This document shows, in pieces, positions 26,299 through 35,027 of a stretch of 64,000 bases of DNA. Numbering within the stretch: the first letter of the stretch is position 1; each line of letters opens with the position of its first letter. Below the pieces are notes generated by a model. It did not search any database. It worked only from the letters and a program-made list of their open reading frames with translations, and was not told the origin of the DNA. Where the stretch lies: NCBI RefSeq assembly GCF_000519185.1, contig NZ_JAFA01000004.1, positions 100,110-164,109 of the forward strand, read 5' to 3'. Origin of the DNA: Paraburkholderia nodosa DSM 21604. Lineage in GTDB: Bacteria; Pseudomonadota; Gammaproteobacteria; Burkholderiales; Burkholderiaceae. A program made the translations under genes and the position numbers.

Positions 26299-27495
26299 AT
26301 GGACGACACCTTCAACTTCGACACGCTGGCCGTTCGCTCGGGTACGCTGCGCAGCGAGTTCAACGAACATTCGGAAGCGCTCTACCTCACGTCGAGCTTT
26401 TGTTTCGGCAGCGCCGCCGAAGCCGCCGAGCGCTTCAGGAATTCCGAGACCGCCTATACATACGCACGTTTCTCGAATCCGACCGTCACCATGTTCCAGG
26501 AGCGCCTCGCCACGCTCGAAGGCGGCGAGGCGTGCATCGCCACGGCTTCGGGCATGGCCGCGATCATGTCGGTGGTGATGGCCGCGCTGCAGGCGGGCGA
26601 CCATATCGTCAGCTCGCAGAGCATTTTCGGCTCGACGCTCGCGATGTTTTCGCAGATCTTCAGCAAGTTCGGCATCACGACCACCTTCGTCGATCCGACC
26701 GATCTCGATGCATGGAAGAACGCCGTGCGCCCCGAAACGAAGATGTTTTTCCTCGAAACGCCGTCGAACCCGCTCACCGAAGTGGCCGACATCGAAGCCG
26801 TGGGCAAGATCGCCCGGGCGGCGGGCGCGCTCTTCGTGGTCGACAACTGCTTCTGCAGCCCGGCGCTCCAGCAACCGCTCAAATTCGGCGCGGACGTGGT
26901 GATGCATTCGGCCACCAAGTTTCTCGACGGTCAGGGCCGTGTGCTGGGCGGTGCGCTCGTGGGCTCGAAGGCGTTCATCATGGAGAAGGTGTTTCCGTTC
27001 GTGCGCACCGCGGGCCCGACGCTTTCCGCGTTCAACGCGTGGGTGCTGCTCAAGGGCATGGAAACGCTCTCGCTGCGTGTGGAAAAGCAGTCCGGCAATG
27101 CGCTCGAAATCGCGCGCTGGCTGGAGACGCATCCGGCCATCAAACGCGTTTTCTATCCGGGCCTCGAGTCGCATCCGCAGCATGCGCTTGCCATGCGGCA
27201 GCAGAAGCTGGGCGGCGCAATTGTCTCGTTCGAAGTGAAGGGCGACACGCCGGAGCAGCAGCGCGCGAATGCCTGGCGCGTGATCGACGGCACGAAGATC
27301 TGTTCGATCACCGGCAATCTCGGCGATACGCGCACGACCATCACGCACCCGGCGACGACGACGCACGGCCGTATCACGCCTGAAGCGCGCGCGGCGGCCG
27401 GCATCACCGAAGGGCTGATCCGCCTGGCCGTCGGCCTCGAAAACGCGCAGGACGTGCGCAACGATCTCGCGCGCGGGCTCGATGCGGCGCAGTAA
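26299..27495 (+). CDS. metZ: O-succinylhomoserine sulfhydrylase
   Basis: A 398-residue PLP enzyme of the Cys/Met-metabolism family that makes homocysteine directly from activated homoserine and sulfide, feeding methionine synthesis. The PLP Lys207 is in HSATKFLDGQGR. AYTYARFSNPT, GEACIATASGMAAI and ETPSNPLTEVADI are typical, and SITGNLGDTRTTITHPA closes the active site. It has its own ribosome-binding site (ACGGAGAACACGAAC) and is flanked by terminators on both sides, so it is a single-gene transcript. Other sulfhydrylases of the family are close relatives; MetZ is the best match by pattern and neighbourhood. Confidence 0.92.
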   Translation: MDDTFNFDTLAVRSGTLRSEFNEHSEALYLTSSFCFGSAAEAAERFRNSETAYTYARFSNPTVTMFQERLATLEGGEACIATASGMAAIMSVVMAALQAGDHIVSSQSIFGSTLAMFSQIFSKFGITTTFVDPTDLDAWKNAVRPETKMFFLETPSNPLTEVADIEAVGKIARAAGALFVVDNCFCSPALQQPLKFGADVVMHSATKFLDGQGRVLGGALVGSKAFIMEKVFPFVRTAGPTLSAFNAWVLLKGMETLSLRVEKQSGNALEIARWLETHPAIKRVFYPGLESHPQHALAMRQQKLGGAIVSFEVKGDTPEQQRANAWRVIDGTKICSITGNLGDTRTTITHPATTTHGRITPEARAAAGITEGLIRLAVGLENAQDVRNDLARGLDAAQ

Positions 27496-27523
27496 GCTGT
27501 TTTCAGCAGTGGTTGTATGATCG

Positions 27524-27560
27524 TGGGTCGGGCGCTGCCCGGCCCATTTCCTTTTTCCTT
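27524..27560 (+). terminator. Intrinsic terminator after metZ
   Basis: A 10-bp stem (TGGGTCGGGC at 27524-27533 with 27537-27546, one wobble pair) and a three-base loop are followed by TTTCCTTTTTCC. It ends only 15 bases before the MOSC gene start, so that gene's ribosome-binding site lies directly after it. Confidence 0.8.
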
Positions 27561-27575
27561 TCCCGTGAGTTCGCC

Positions 27576-28451
27576 ATGCCCGTTGTTCGTGCGCTGTTCG
27601 TTTATCCCGTGAAGTCATGCGGCGCGATCGCGCTCGACGATGCGCAGCTCGGCCTGAAGGGCATCGAGTGGGACCGCCACTGGATGGTCGCCGACGAGAA
27701 CGGCCGGCTCGTCACACAGCGCCAGTACGCCGCCATGGCGCGCATCGTGCCCGCGTTCGTCGAAGACGGCGTGCGCCTCAGCATGGAAGGCATGAGCGAA
27801 GCACTCCATCTGCCGTTCGCGCCGCGCGGCGGCGAGGCGCGAGTGCCGGCCTCGGTCTGGGACGACGATTTCGAGGCGCTCGACGAAGGCGATCACGCGG
27901 CGCAGTGGTTCACGCAGGCGATTGGCGTGCCGGTGCGCCTGCTGCGCTTCGCGCACGACGTGACGCGTCTCGCGAGCAAAAAGTGGACGAATGGCGAAGA
28001 CGCGCCCACGCAATTCGCCGACGGCTTTCCGATTCTCGTGACGAGCGAGGCGTCGCTCGCGGTACTCAACGAGCGCCTCGCGGCGAAGGGCGCGCCGCCC
28101 GTGCCGATGGCGCGCTTTCGTCCGAACATCGTCGTCGGCGACATTGACGACGCATTCGAGGAAGACTTCATCGACACGCTCGCCATCGAATCGGCTTCAG
28201 GCGGCGAAGAGATCGTGTTGCGCTTCGTGAAGCCCTGCGCGCGCTGCCCGATCACGACGATCGATCAGCTAACGGGCGAGCGCGACGCGCAATGGCCCAC
28301 CGAGCCGCTCGACACGCTTGCCGTGTTTCGCGCCGATCCGCGCGTGGACGGCGGCCTCACGTTCGGCCAGAACGCGATGGTCGTGGCGGGAGCGGGCCAG
28401 CATGTGACGGTGGGCGCACGCGCCGCGTGGGAATACCGCTTCGACGAATGA
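27576..28451 (+). CDS. MOSC-domain protein (YcbX-like)
   Basis: A 291-residue protein with an N-terminal beta-barrel region (ALFVYPVKSCGAIALDDAQL, GIEWDRHWMVADENG) and a MOSC domain whose conserved Cys is in KPCARCPITTIDQLTGE. YcbX-type proteins act with molybdenum cofactor to reduce N-hydroxylated compounds. This one lacks the C-terminal ferredoxin domain seen in some relatives and would need a separate electron donor. The start at 27576 is the only Met near the family N terminus. It is convergent with the AraC gene, 15 bases away. Confidence 0.85.
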   Translation: MPVVRALFVYPVKSCGAIALDDAQLGLKGIEWDRHWMVADENGRLVTQRQYAAMARIVPAFVEDGVRLSMEGMSEALHLPFAPRGGEARVPASVWDDDFEALDEGDHAAQWFTQAIGVPVRLLRFAHDVTRLASKKWTNGEDAPTQFADGFPILVTSEASLAVLNERLAAKGAPPVPMARFRPNIVVGDIDDAFEEDFIDTLAIESASGGEEIVLRFVKPCARCPITTIDQLTGERDAQWPTEPLDTLAVFRADPRVDGGLTFGQNAMVVAGAGQHVTVGARAAWEYRFDE

Positions 28452-28466
28452 GCCGCGCCTGCGCGC

Positions 28467-29270
28467 TCAGTGTGACGGCAGCGCGCGCCACTGGCCGGGC
28501 GCGAGCCCAAAGCGGCGCGTGAAAGCATGTGTGAACGCGCTCTGGTCGCCGAAGCCCACTTCGAGCGCGATGTCGGTGAGCGAGGTGCGCGGATCGGCGA
28601 GCAGCGTGAGCGCCGTGTCGAGCCGCAGCCGCTGCAAGTAGCGATGCGGCGTCTCGCCGAACGCTTCGATAAAAAGCTGATGAAAGCGCCGCATGCCGAA
28701 GCCGCAATGCGTGGCGAGATCGGCAATGCGCAGCGGCTGCGCGAGATGCGCGCGCAGCCACCGGTCGATGCGGGCGAAGTCCAGCCCGGCAGCCGCGCTG
28801 AATGGGGCGCTCGTTGCCACGCCGGTTTGTGCGATGAATGCCGCGCACAGGCGCGCCGAGGCGTCCCAGTGAAATCGGCGCGCGCGCAGGTCGGCGCTGT
28901 CGCGCGGCGGCGTGGCCGCGGCGGCGCGCTGCGCGATCTGGCTCACGAGCTGCGTGAGCGCAGGGTCGAGGCGCACGGCGCGCGCGGTGTCGAAAAGCCG
29001 TTCGGGCACCGCGAGCGTTGCCGCGGGCAGGTCGAGCACGAGCTGGCAGTTATCGCCGATACCCATGTAGTCGTGCCGCGCGCCCGCCGGAATGAGCCAC
29101 GCGGAACAACTGTCGATGCGCTCGCCCCGGCCGTTCACGGTCATCTCCATCTCGCCGTCGAGACCGAGCACGATCTGGTGAAAATCGTGCAGATCGGTTT
29201 CCTCGATCGCGCCATAGCGGCGCAGTTCGACGCCGGGCGCGGTGACGGGAGCGTGGTGATGCGGATTCAT
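28467..29270 (-). CDS. AraC-family transcriptional regulator
   Basis: About 267 residues. The N-terminal half is a cupin-like sensor (FHQIVLGLDGEMEMTVNGRGERID and LIPAGARHDY). The C-terminal half is the double helix-turn-helix of AraC: LRIADLATHCGFGMRRFHQLF then LTDIALEVGFGDQSAFTHAF, followed by GLAPGQWRAL. The start is uncertain: ATG at 29270 is used, but an in-frame TTG at 29291 would add seven residues. Its ligand and targets are unknown; the neighbours (MOSC, FKBP) give no clear hint. Confidence 0.88.
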   Translation of the reverse strand: MNPHHHAPVTAPGVELRRYGAIEETDLHDFHQIVLGLDGEMEMTVNGRGERIDSCSAWLIPAGARHDYMGIGDNCQLVLDLPAATLAVPERLFDTARAVRLDPALTQLVSQIAQRAAAATPPRDSADLRARRFHWDASARLCAAFIAQTGVATSAPFSAAAGLDFARIDRWLRAHLAQPLRIADLATHCGFGMRRFHQLFIEAFGETPHRYLQRLRLDTALTLLADPRTSLTDIALEVGFGDQSAFTHAFTRRFGLAPGQWRALPSH

Positions 29271-29324
29271 GTTGACCGGTTGCGGTTGCAAATCAGGCGA
29301 GCGCCGTGAAGCGTCAAGCGGGCA

Positions 29325-29666
29325 TCAGACGTCGAGCAGCTCGACTTCGAACACGAGCGTCGCGTTCGGCGGAATCACGCCGCCCGCGCCACGCACGCCG
29401 TAGCCCAGTTGCGGCGGAATCGTCAGCTTGCGCACGCCGCCCACCTTCATGCCCTGCACGCCTTCGTCCCAGCCCTTGATGACCATGCCGCCGCCCAGCA
29501 CGAAGGCGAACGGATCGTTGCGGTCCTTGCTCGAATCGAACTTCTGGCCGTCCGTCAGCCAGCCGGTGTAGTGCACGCTGACGGTCTGGCCGGCCTTGGC
29601 TTCGGCGCCGGTGCCTTCGGTCAGGTCTTCGTACTTGAGGCCGGATTCGGTGGTCACGATAGACAT
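29325..29666 (-). CDS. FKBP-type peptidyl-prolyl isomerase
   Basis: A 113-residue single-domain FKBP that speeds cis-trans isomerisation of proline bonds. It reads from [19 protein letters not shown] through [18 protein letters not shown] and [19 protein letters not shown] to [11 protein letters not shown], with aromatic active-site residues in place. There is no signal peptide and no Cys/His-rich tail, so it is a small cytoplasmic member. The start follows CAGGAGTTTTTCC. It is divergent from the kinase-like gene at 29822. Confidence 0.94.
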   Translation of the reverse strand: MSIVTTESGLKYEDLTEGTGAEAKAGQTVSVHYTGWLTDGQKFDSSKDRNDPFAFVLGGGMVIKGWDEGVQGMKVGGVRKLTIPPQLGYGVRGAGGVIPPNATLVFEVELLDV

Positions 29667-29821
29667 GGAAAAACTCCTGATTCGGATAGGTTGAACCCGT
29701 TATTGTAGGCGCTTTGCAGGGCCGGGCGGGCAGCGGCTAGTCAGGCACGCCGGTTGCTCGCTACCCGCTGCCTATAATGGGGGACCGCTCGCCCGGCTTG
29801 TGGCGAAATACGAGGAATCAG

Positions 29822-30586
29822 ATGGTGTCGACTTCGCAAAACCGTACCGAGCGCACGGCCCGCCTGTGCGCCGAGGCAGCGCTGTTCATGCGCGACCACG
29901 TGCTTTCGCGCGTCTCGCATGATCTGCGCAGCCCGCTCAACGCAATCCATAGCTGGGCTTACGTGCTCGAGCGCAAGATCGACAACGCCGACGCCACCGC
30001 GCAACGTGCGCTGGGCGGCATTCGCACGGGCGTGGAGCAGCAGGTTCAACTGCTGGAAACGCTCGTCGATACCACGCGCGCCGAAACGCGCAAGCTGCGT
30101 GTCGAGCGCGCGCCATTCGCCGTCGCGGCGCTGATCGGCGAGGCCGTGAATGACGCCCACGTCGCGCTCGGCGATGCGCGCGGCGTGTCGTTCGCGGTGC
30201 AGGACGCGACAGGCGCGGCGACGCTCGACGGCGACCGCGAACGCATTGCGCAGGCGCTGTGGCTGATGCTGGTGTTCGCGGTGGAAACGAGTGCTCAGGG
30301 AGCCAGCGTGACGCTCGCGGCGAGCGCGAGCGCCACTGCCGCTCAACTGGAAGTGCGATGGCGCGCCACGCGTGCGGTGCTTACCGACGACGCGCTGGCG
30401 CACGTGCTGGAACCGTTCGCGCGCGCCCAGGCGAGCGAGCAGCAGGAAGCGGGGCGCTACGCCTGGGTGCTGGCGCTGTGCCAGCGCGTGGCCGAGGCGC
30501 ATGGCGGACGCTTCGAGGCGCCGGCTCTCGTGGGCGAGGGCGAGGCGATGGTGCTTGCGCTGAATGTGCCGCTGAATGGCGTGTGA
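29822..30586 (+). CDS. Orphan histidine-kinase-like protein with degenerate ATPase domain
   Basis: A 254-residue soluble protein. Residues 20-80 are a clear dimerisation/phosphotransfer domain with VSHDLRSPLNAIHSWAYVL (His33). The C-terminal part has the length of a kinase ATPase domain, but its N box is replaced by AQALWLMLVFAVETS with no Asn. No DxGxG or GxGLGL motif is visible; the end reads YAWVLALCQRVAEAHGG. There is no membrane segment or sensor domain. It may act as a phosphotransfer protein or be an inactive relative. The start at 29822 follows CGAGGAATCAG. No response regulator gene is adjacent. Confidence 0.75.
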   Translation: MVSTSQNRTERTARLCAEAALFMRDHVLSRVSHDLRSPLNAIHSWAYVLERKIDNADATAQRALGGIRTGVEQQVQLLETLVDTTRAETRKLRVERAPFAVAALIGEAVNDAHVALGDARGVSFAVQDATGAATLDGDRERIAQALWLMLVFAVETSAQGASVTLAASASATAAQLEVRWRATRAVLTDDALAHVLEPFARAQASEQQEAGRYAWVLALCQRVAEAHGGRFEAPALVGEGEAMVLALNVPLNGV

Positions 30587-30713
30587 GCGGGGATCGAGCC
30601 GGGTCGCGCACGAACGACCGCCGCGTGCGCGGCGGGTCGCATTGAGCCCGCCCGCACCTTTCACTCACCTTGCACCCTTATACTGAGCGCTTCGTCTCTC
30701 GGAGCCATGTGTC

Positions 30714-32114
30714 TTGATCCAGCTTCTCGCCCTCATCGGGGCGTTCCTGCTCGTTGCCCTCAACGGTTTCTTCGTCGCGGCCGAGTTCGGCCTCGTCAAG
30801 CTGCGCGCCACGCGCGTGCAGGGCCTCGCGCAGCAGCACGGCCTGCGCGGCCGCCTGCTCGCCAAGGTTCACGGCCAGCTCGATGCCTATCTTTCCGCGT
30901 GCCAGCTCGGCATCACGCTCGCTTCGCTCGGCCTCGGCTGGATTGGCGAGCCGGCTTTCGCACAGTTGCTCGCGCCGGTGTTCGAATTGCTAGGCGTGCA
31001 ATCGGCGAATCTCGTGCACGCCATCTCGCTGGTGTTCGCGTTCACGGTCATTTCGTTCCTGCACATCGTGGTGGGCGAACTGGCGCCGAAGTCGCTCGCC
31101 ATCCGCCAGGCCGAGAAGATTTCGCTGTGGACGGCCATGCCGCTCTACGGCTTCTACTGGACCATGTATCCCGCGATCTGGGTGCTCAATTCGAGTGCGA
31201 ACGCGGTGCTGCGTCTCGCGGGCCTTTCGTCGGGGCACGGCCACGACACGCACTATTCGACCGACGAACTCAAGCTGATCCTGCGCAGCCGCCGCGCCGC
31301 CGCCCAGGCCGAGGCGCATGACGCGACGCACGAGCCGCGCGGCGCAAAAGGCGGCGCGGTGCCGCTGCTCCCCGCGCCGGCCGCGAATGCCTATAGCGCC
31401 GACGAATGGAACACGCTCGCCCATTCGCTCGACTTCTCCCGCCTCACCATTTCCGACCTCATGCGGCCTACGCACGAGATGGTGGGCCTGCGCCGCGACC
31501 TGTCGCTGCGCGAGAACATGCAGATCGTGGCGCGCCACCGTTTCAGCCGCTACCCGCTGTTCGAGGACGCCGCGGGCGAGCGCGTGGCGGGCCTCATCCA
31601 CCTGAAGGACCTGCTGCTTGCGCGCGAGGCGGGCAACGCGCTCAGCGACCTCGGCAAGTTCGTGCGCCCCGTGCAGTACGTGCGGCCCGACACGCCTGCG
31701 CTCGCACTGTTCCGCCGCTTTCGCAAGGGCGCGCCGCATTTCGCGCTGGTGGGGCACAAGAACGCGCGCCCGGTCGGCTTTCTCACGCTCGACAATCTGC
31801 TCGGCGCACTCGTGGGCCAGATTCACGACGAGTTTCACCAGGCCGACACCGACTGGACCCGCATGGACGACGGCACGCTGATGGGCCGCGGCAGCCTGCC
31901 TGTGGTGTCGCTGGAGCAGGCGCTCGGCATCGACATCGACGAAGGGCGCGCGGAGTCGGTGGGCGGTCTCGTGATTCACGCGCTCAACGATCTGCCCACC
32001 GAAGGGCAGCGCGTGGAGTTCGACCGCTTCGACATCGTCGTGAAGAAGATGAAGGGGCCGCGCATCGTGCTCGTGCGCGTGTATCCGAAAGATCTCGAGG
32101 ACGAGGGCGGCTGA
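30714..32114 (+). CDS. CorC/HlyC-type membrane protein (CNNM domain and CBS pair)
   Basis: A 466-residue inner-membrane protein. The CNNM/DUF21 transmembrane domain (about residues 1-200) carries NGFFVAAEFGLVKLRATRVQ, SACQLGITLASLGLGWIGEPAF and VVGELAPKSLAIRQ. A CBS pair follows (LTISDLMRPTHEMVGLRRDL to FLTLDNLLGALVGQIHDEF), then a CorC_HlyC domain with GLVIHALNDLPTEG. Relatives are linked to Mg2+ or Co2+ transport; the hemolysin name is historical. The start is TTG at 30714, with GGAG about ten bases upstream. A linker of about 40 Ala/Gly-rich residues precedes the CBS region. Confidence 0.9.
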   Translation: MIQLLALIGAFLLVALNGFFVAAEFGLVKLRATRVQGLAQQHGLRGRLLAKVHGQLDAYLSACQLGITLASLGLGWIGEPAFAQLLAPVFELLGVQSANLVHAISLVFAFTVISFLHIVVGELAPKSLAIRQAEKISLWTAMPLYGFYWTMYPAIWVLNSSANAVLRLAGLSSGHGHDTHYSTDELKLILRSRRAAAQAEAHDATHEPRGAKGGAVPLLPAPAANAYSADEWNTLAHSLDFSRLTISDLMRPTHEMVGLRRDLSLRENMQIVARHRFSRYPLFEDAAGERVAGLIHLKDLLLAREAGNALSDLGKFVRPVQYVRPDTPALALFRRFRKGAPHFALVGHKNARPVGFLTLDNLLGALVGQIHDEFHQADTDWTRMDDGTLMGRGSLPVVSLEQALGIDIDEGRAESVGGLVIHALNDLPTEGQRVEFDRFDIVVKKMKGPRIVLVRVYPKDLEDEGG

Positions 32115-32132
32115 GCGCGCCTCGCGTGCCGC

Positions 32133-35027
32133 TCAGCCGCGCGCGAGTGTGGAGAGCACGGCTACGGGCATTGCGCCCAGGATGTCGCGCAGTGCGAACG
32201 TGCCGCCTTCGGGCACCGTGTGCGTGGCGTCGCTGAGCCAGTCGTGCAGCGTGGCTGGCGCGCATCCTTTCGGCAATTCGACGGCCGTATCTTCCCAGCG
32301 TTCGGGCGCGACGAGCGGGGTGTCGCCATCCAGCAACCCCGCCGCGAGGCGGGTGCCGATCACGACGGCCCACGCGTTGCCGTGATGGCGCGCGAACGCG
32401 ATCACATGTGAGGCCTGCGCGCCGCTGACCGTGAGCGGCAGATAGTCGCCTTCGCGCAGCAGTTCGGGCGCGCGCGAGCGCAGCGCGAGCAGGCGGTGCA
32501 CGGTGGCCAGCTTCACCTGCGCGTTGCGCCAGTCCTTCAGCTTCGCGGCGGGCGTTTGCTCATCGAGCGCGGCCGCGCGAGCGGCGTAATCGACGGGCCG
32601 CCGGTTATCCGGATCGACGAGGCTGAAGTCCCAGAGTTCGGTGCCCTGATAGAGATCGGGGACGCCCGGCGAGGTGAGCCGCAGCACCGTTTGCAGCAGC
32701 GAATTGAGCGCCCCTGCGGGCGCCACGCGCGCGACGAATTCGGCCAGCGCGTGCAGGAAGCCGTCGCGCCGTTGCGGTGCGAGGATATCGAAGAGAAATG
32801 CCTGGCACTCCGATTCATAGGTTTCGTCAGGCGAGAGCCAGTTCGTGCGCAGCTTCGCTTCGCGCAACGCTTTGAGCAGCCACGTCGAGACGCGCTCCGC
32901 GAGCGCGTGCACGCCCGCTTCGTCGCCGGGGTCCAGTTCGGGCGGCCAGCAGCCCACTAGCGTTTGATACAGCATCGCCTCGGCGGTCGGTCCGGGCGAC
33001 CAGGCCGCGCCGGCCGCCCCTTCGTTGCGGCGATGCGTCTGGTTCAGCGTCGACCAGGCGCGCAGCGTGGCGCTCCAGTCGCCCGCAATCTCGCTCAATA
33101 CGGCGAGCCGCGCGCGCACGTCCTCGCCGCGCTTGTGGTCGTGCGTGGCCGTGGCGAGCAGTCCATAAGGACGCCGCTGGCGCAGCCGGTTCGTCGCATG
33201 AAAGTCGTGCGGCGTGCGCGCGAAATCGTCGGGGTCTGCGCCCACTTCGTTACGCGAGAGCAGGCGGCCGTAGCGATAGAGCGCCGTGTCCTCCGTGGCC
33301 TTCGCCGCGAGCGGCGCGGTGAGCTGCGAGAACAGCGCGAGCGCCGTGCGTTGCGCGATGAGCGCGTGGCTGAGCGGCGTATTCGCCTGGTTGTTCGCTG
33401 CACTCGCGTTCGCGTTCGCGCCGGCAGGCGCGGCGCGTGGCGTCCTGGCGCCGCCGGTTGTGTTGCCACTGTTGCTGCTGCCGCTACTGGCGTTGGTCGC
33501 GGCCGGTTCGGGGGCGCGTCCGCCTAGCCAGCCGTCGACCAGGTCGAGCGCCGCGAGGCTCGCGCGCGGCAGCGCGCGTCGCGCGGCGTCGAGCGCAACG
33601 TCGAAATAGCGGTTGTCGAGCGTGCTGCGCAAGCCGTTCACCGGATAGATCCGGTAGATCGGGAAGGACATGGCCAGATGCGCGGCCACGCGATGCACCG
33701 ACGCATAGGTGGTGTCGCGCGTGCCCGGGAGTTCGCGCGCGATGCGGTGCAGCGCGCGCGTCACATGGTCGAGTTCCGCGGGGAGATAGGCGGCCAGCAT
33801 CTCGCGGCGCGCGTCGAGCGCGTAGGCCGCGAACGGCCGGTCGTCGCCGGCAATGGCGGCCCACGCCTCGGCGAGCGGCGCGGCGCCCGCGGGATCGTGC
33901 AGCAACGCGCCCACGTCGTTCATGAAGTCGTAGCCGGTCGTGCCTTGCACGGGCCAGTCGTCGCGCAGCGTTTCGCCTTGCGCGAGGATCTTCTCGACCA
34001 CGATGAAGGGCGGCGTGGCGCGCAGCGCAGCGAGCCGCTGCCGCAGGCGTTCGCAGTACTCGCGCGGGTCCGCGAGCCCGTCGATATGGTCGATGCGCAG
34101 GCCGTCGATCACGCCGTCGGCGTAGAGGCGAAACACGAGCTTGTGCACGGCCTCGAACACGTCGTGACGTTCCACACGCACGCCGGCGAGCGCGGTGATG
34201 TCGAAGAAGCGCCGCCAGTTGATCTCGTCGGTGGCGGTGCGCCACCACGCGAGCCGGAAATGCTGGCGCTCCAGCAGGCGGTGCAGCCGCTCGCGCGGCA
34301 CCGGGTCGCCGCTTGCATAGGATTCCAGAACGAAGTCGATGGGGTCCGTGCCGGCCCGTTCGACGAACGCGCGCAGCGCGTCGCGCCCCGCGGCGGCGCG
34401 CGCCTGATCGTCGGGCTGGGTCGTGATGCCCTGGAATGGCCCGGCGAGCGTGTTGAGATCGGCGCGGTTCGCGGACTGCAGGAGCGCCGCGTAATCGGTC
34501 GGGCAGATCGGGCATACGTGCGGCCCGTACTGCACGTAAAAGCGCGCGGCGGCGGGGTCGAACTTCAGCTCGATGCGGCCCGCGGCGAGTTCCTCGCCGT
34601 ACTGTGCGCCGAGAAACGGCATCAGCACCTTGCCGCGCAGCGCGGGGTCGGGCGAGTGCCAGTCCACGTCGAAGTGGCGCGCGTACGCGCTGTGACGTCC
34701 CCATTCGAGGATGTCGAGCCACCAGGCGTTGTGGCCGCCGCCCACACCCATGTGATTCGGCACGAAGTCGGCGATGATGCCCATGCCGCGCTCGTGCACT
34801 TTCGCGGCGAAGCGGCGCAGCGCGCCTTCGCCGCCCAGCTCCGCGCTCACCGTGCCGTAGTCGACCGTGTCGTAGCCGTGCATCGATCCGGGCTGCGCGG
34901 TCGTGACGGGAGAAAGGTAGAGATGGCTCACGCCGAGCGCGGCGAAGTAGTCGAGCTGCGCGAGCGCGTCGACGAACGTGAAGCCGTGATGGAGCTGCAG
35001 GCGCAGCGTCGCGCGAGGGTGTGTCAT
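32133..35027 (-). CDS. treY: Malto-oligosyltrehalose synthase
   Basis: A 964-residue GH13 enzyme that turns the reducing end of an alpha-1,4-glucan into a trehalose unit. LRLQLHHGFTFVDALAQLDYFAALGVSHLYLSPV, read in parts, and PGSMHGYDTVDYG are the family N terminus. GLRIDHIDGLADP holds the nucleophile Asp and IVVEKILAQGE the acid/base Glu. Residues about 503-547 are a Ser/Asn/Gly/Ala-rich insertion not expected in the family. The start overlaps the malQ stop by four bases (ATGA). It is the last gene of the operon, 18 bases from the convergent CorC/HlyC gene. Confidence 0.93.
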   Translation of the reverse strand: MTHPRATLRLQLHHGFTFVDALAQLDYFAALGVSHLYLSPVTTAQPGSMHGYDTVDYGTVSAELGGEGALRRFAAKVHERGMGIIADFVPNHMGVGGGHNAWWLDILEWGRHSAYARHFDVDWHSPDPALRGKVLMPFLGAQYGEELAAGRIELKFDPAAARFYVQYGPHVCPICPTDYAALLQSANRADLNTLAGPFQGITTQPDDQARAAAGRDALRAFVERAGTDPIDFVLESYASGDPVPRERLHRLLERQHFRLAWWRTATDEINWRRFFDITALAGVRVERHDVFEAVHKLVFRLYADGVIDGLRIDHIDGLADPREYCERLRQRLAALRATPPFIVVEKILAQGETLRDDWPVQGTTGYDFMNDVGALLHDPAGAAPLAEAWAAIAGDDRPFAAYALDARREMLAAYLPAELDHVTRALHRIARELPGTRDTTYASVHRVAAHLAMSFPIYRIYPVNGLRSTLDNRYFDVALDAARRALPRASLAALDLVDGWLGGRAPEPAATNASSGSSNSGNTTGGARTPRAAPAGANANASAANNQANTPLSHALIAQRTALALFSQLTAPLAAKATEDTALYRYGRLLSRNEVGADPDDFARTPHDFHATNRLRQRRPYGLLATATHDHKRGEDVRARLAVLSEIAGDWSATLRAWSTLNQTHRRNEGAAGAAWSPGPTAEAMLYQTLVGCWPPELDPGDEAGVHALAERVSTWLLKALREAKLRTNWLSPDETYESECQAFLFDILAPQRRDGFLHALAEFVARVAPAGALNSLLQTVLRLTSPGVPDLYQGTELWDFSLVDPDNRRPVDYAARAAALDEQTPAAKLKDWRNAQVKLATVHRLLALRSRAPELLREGDYLPLTVSGAQASHVIAFARHHGNAWAVVIGTRLAAGLLDGDTPLVAPERWEDTAVELPKGCAPATLHDWLSDATHTVPEGGTFALRDILGAMPVAVLSTLARG

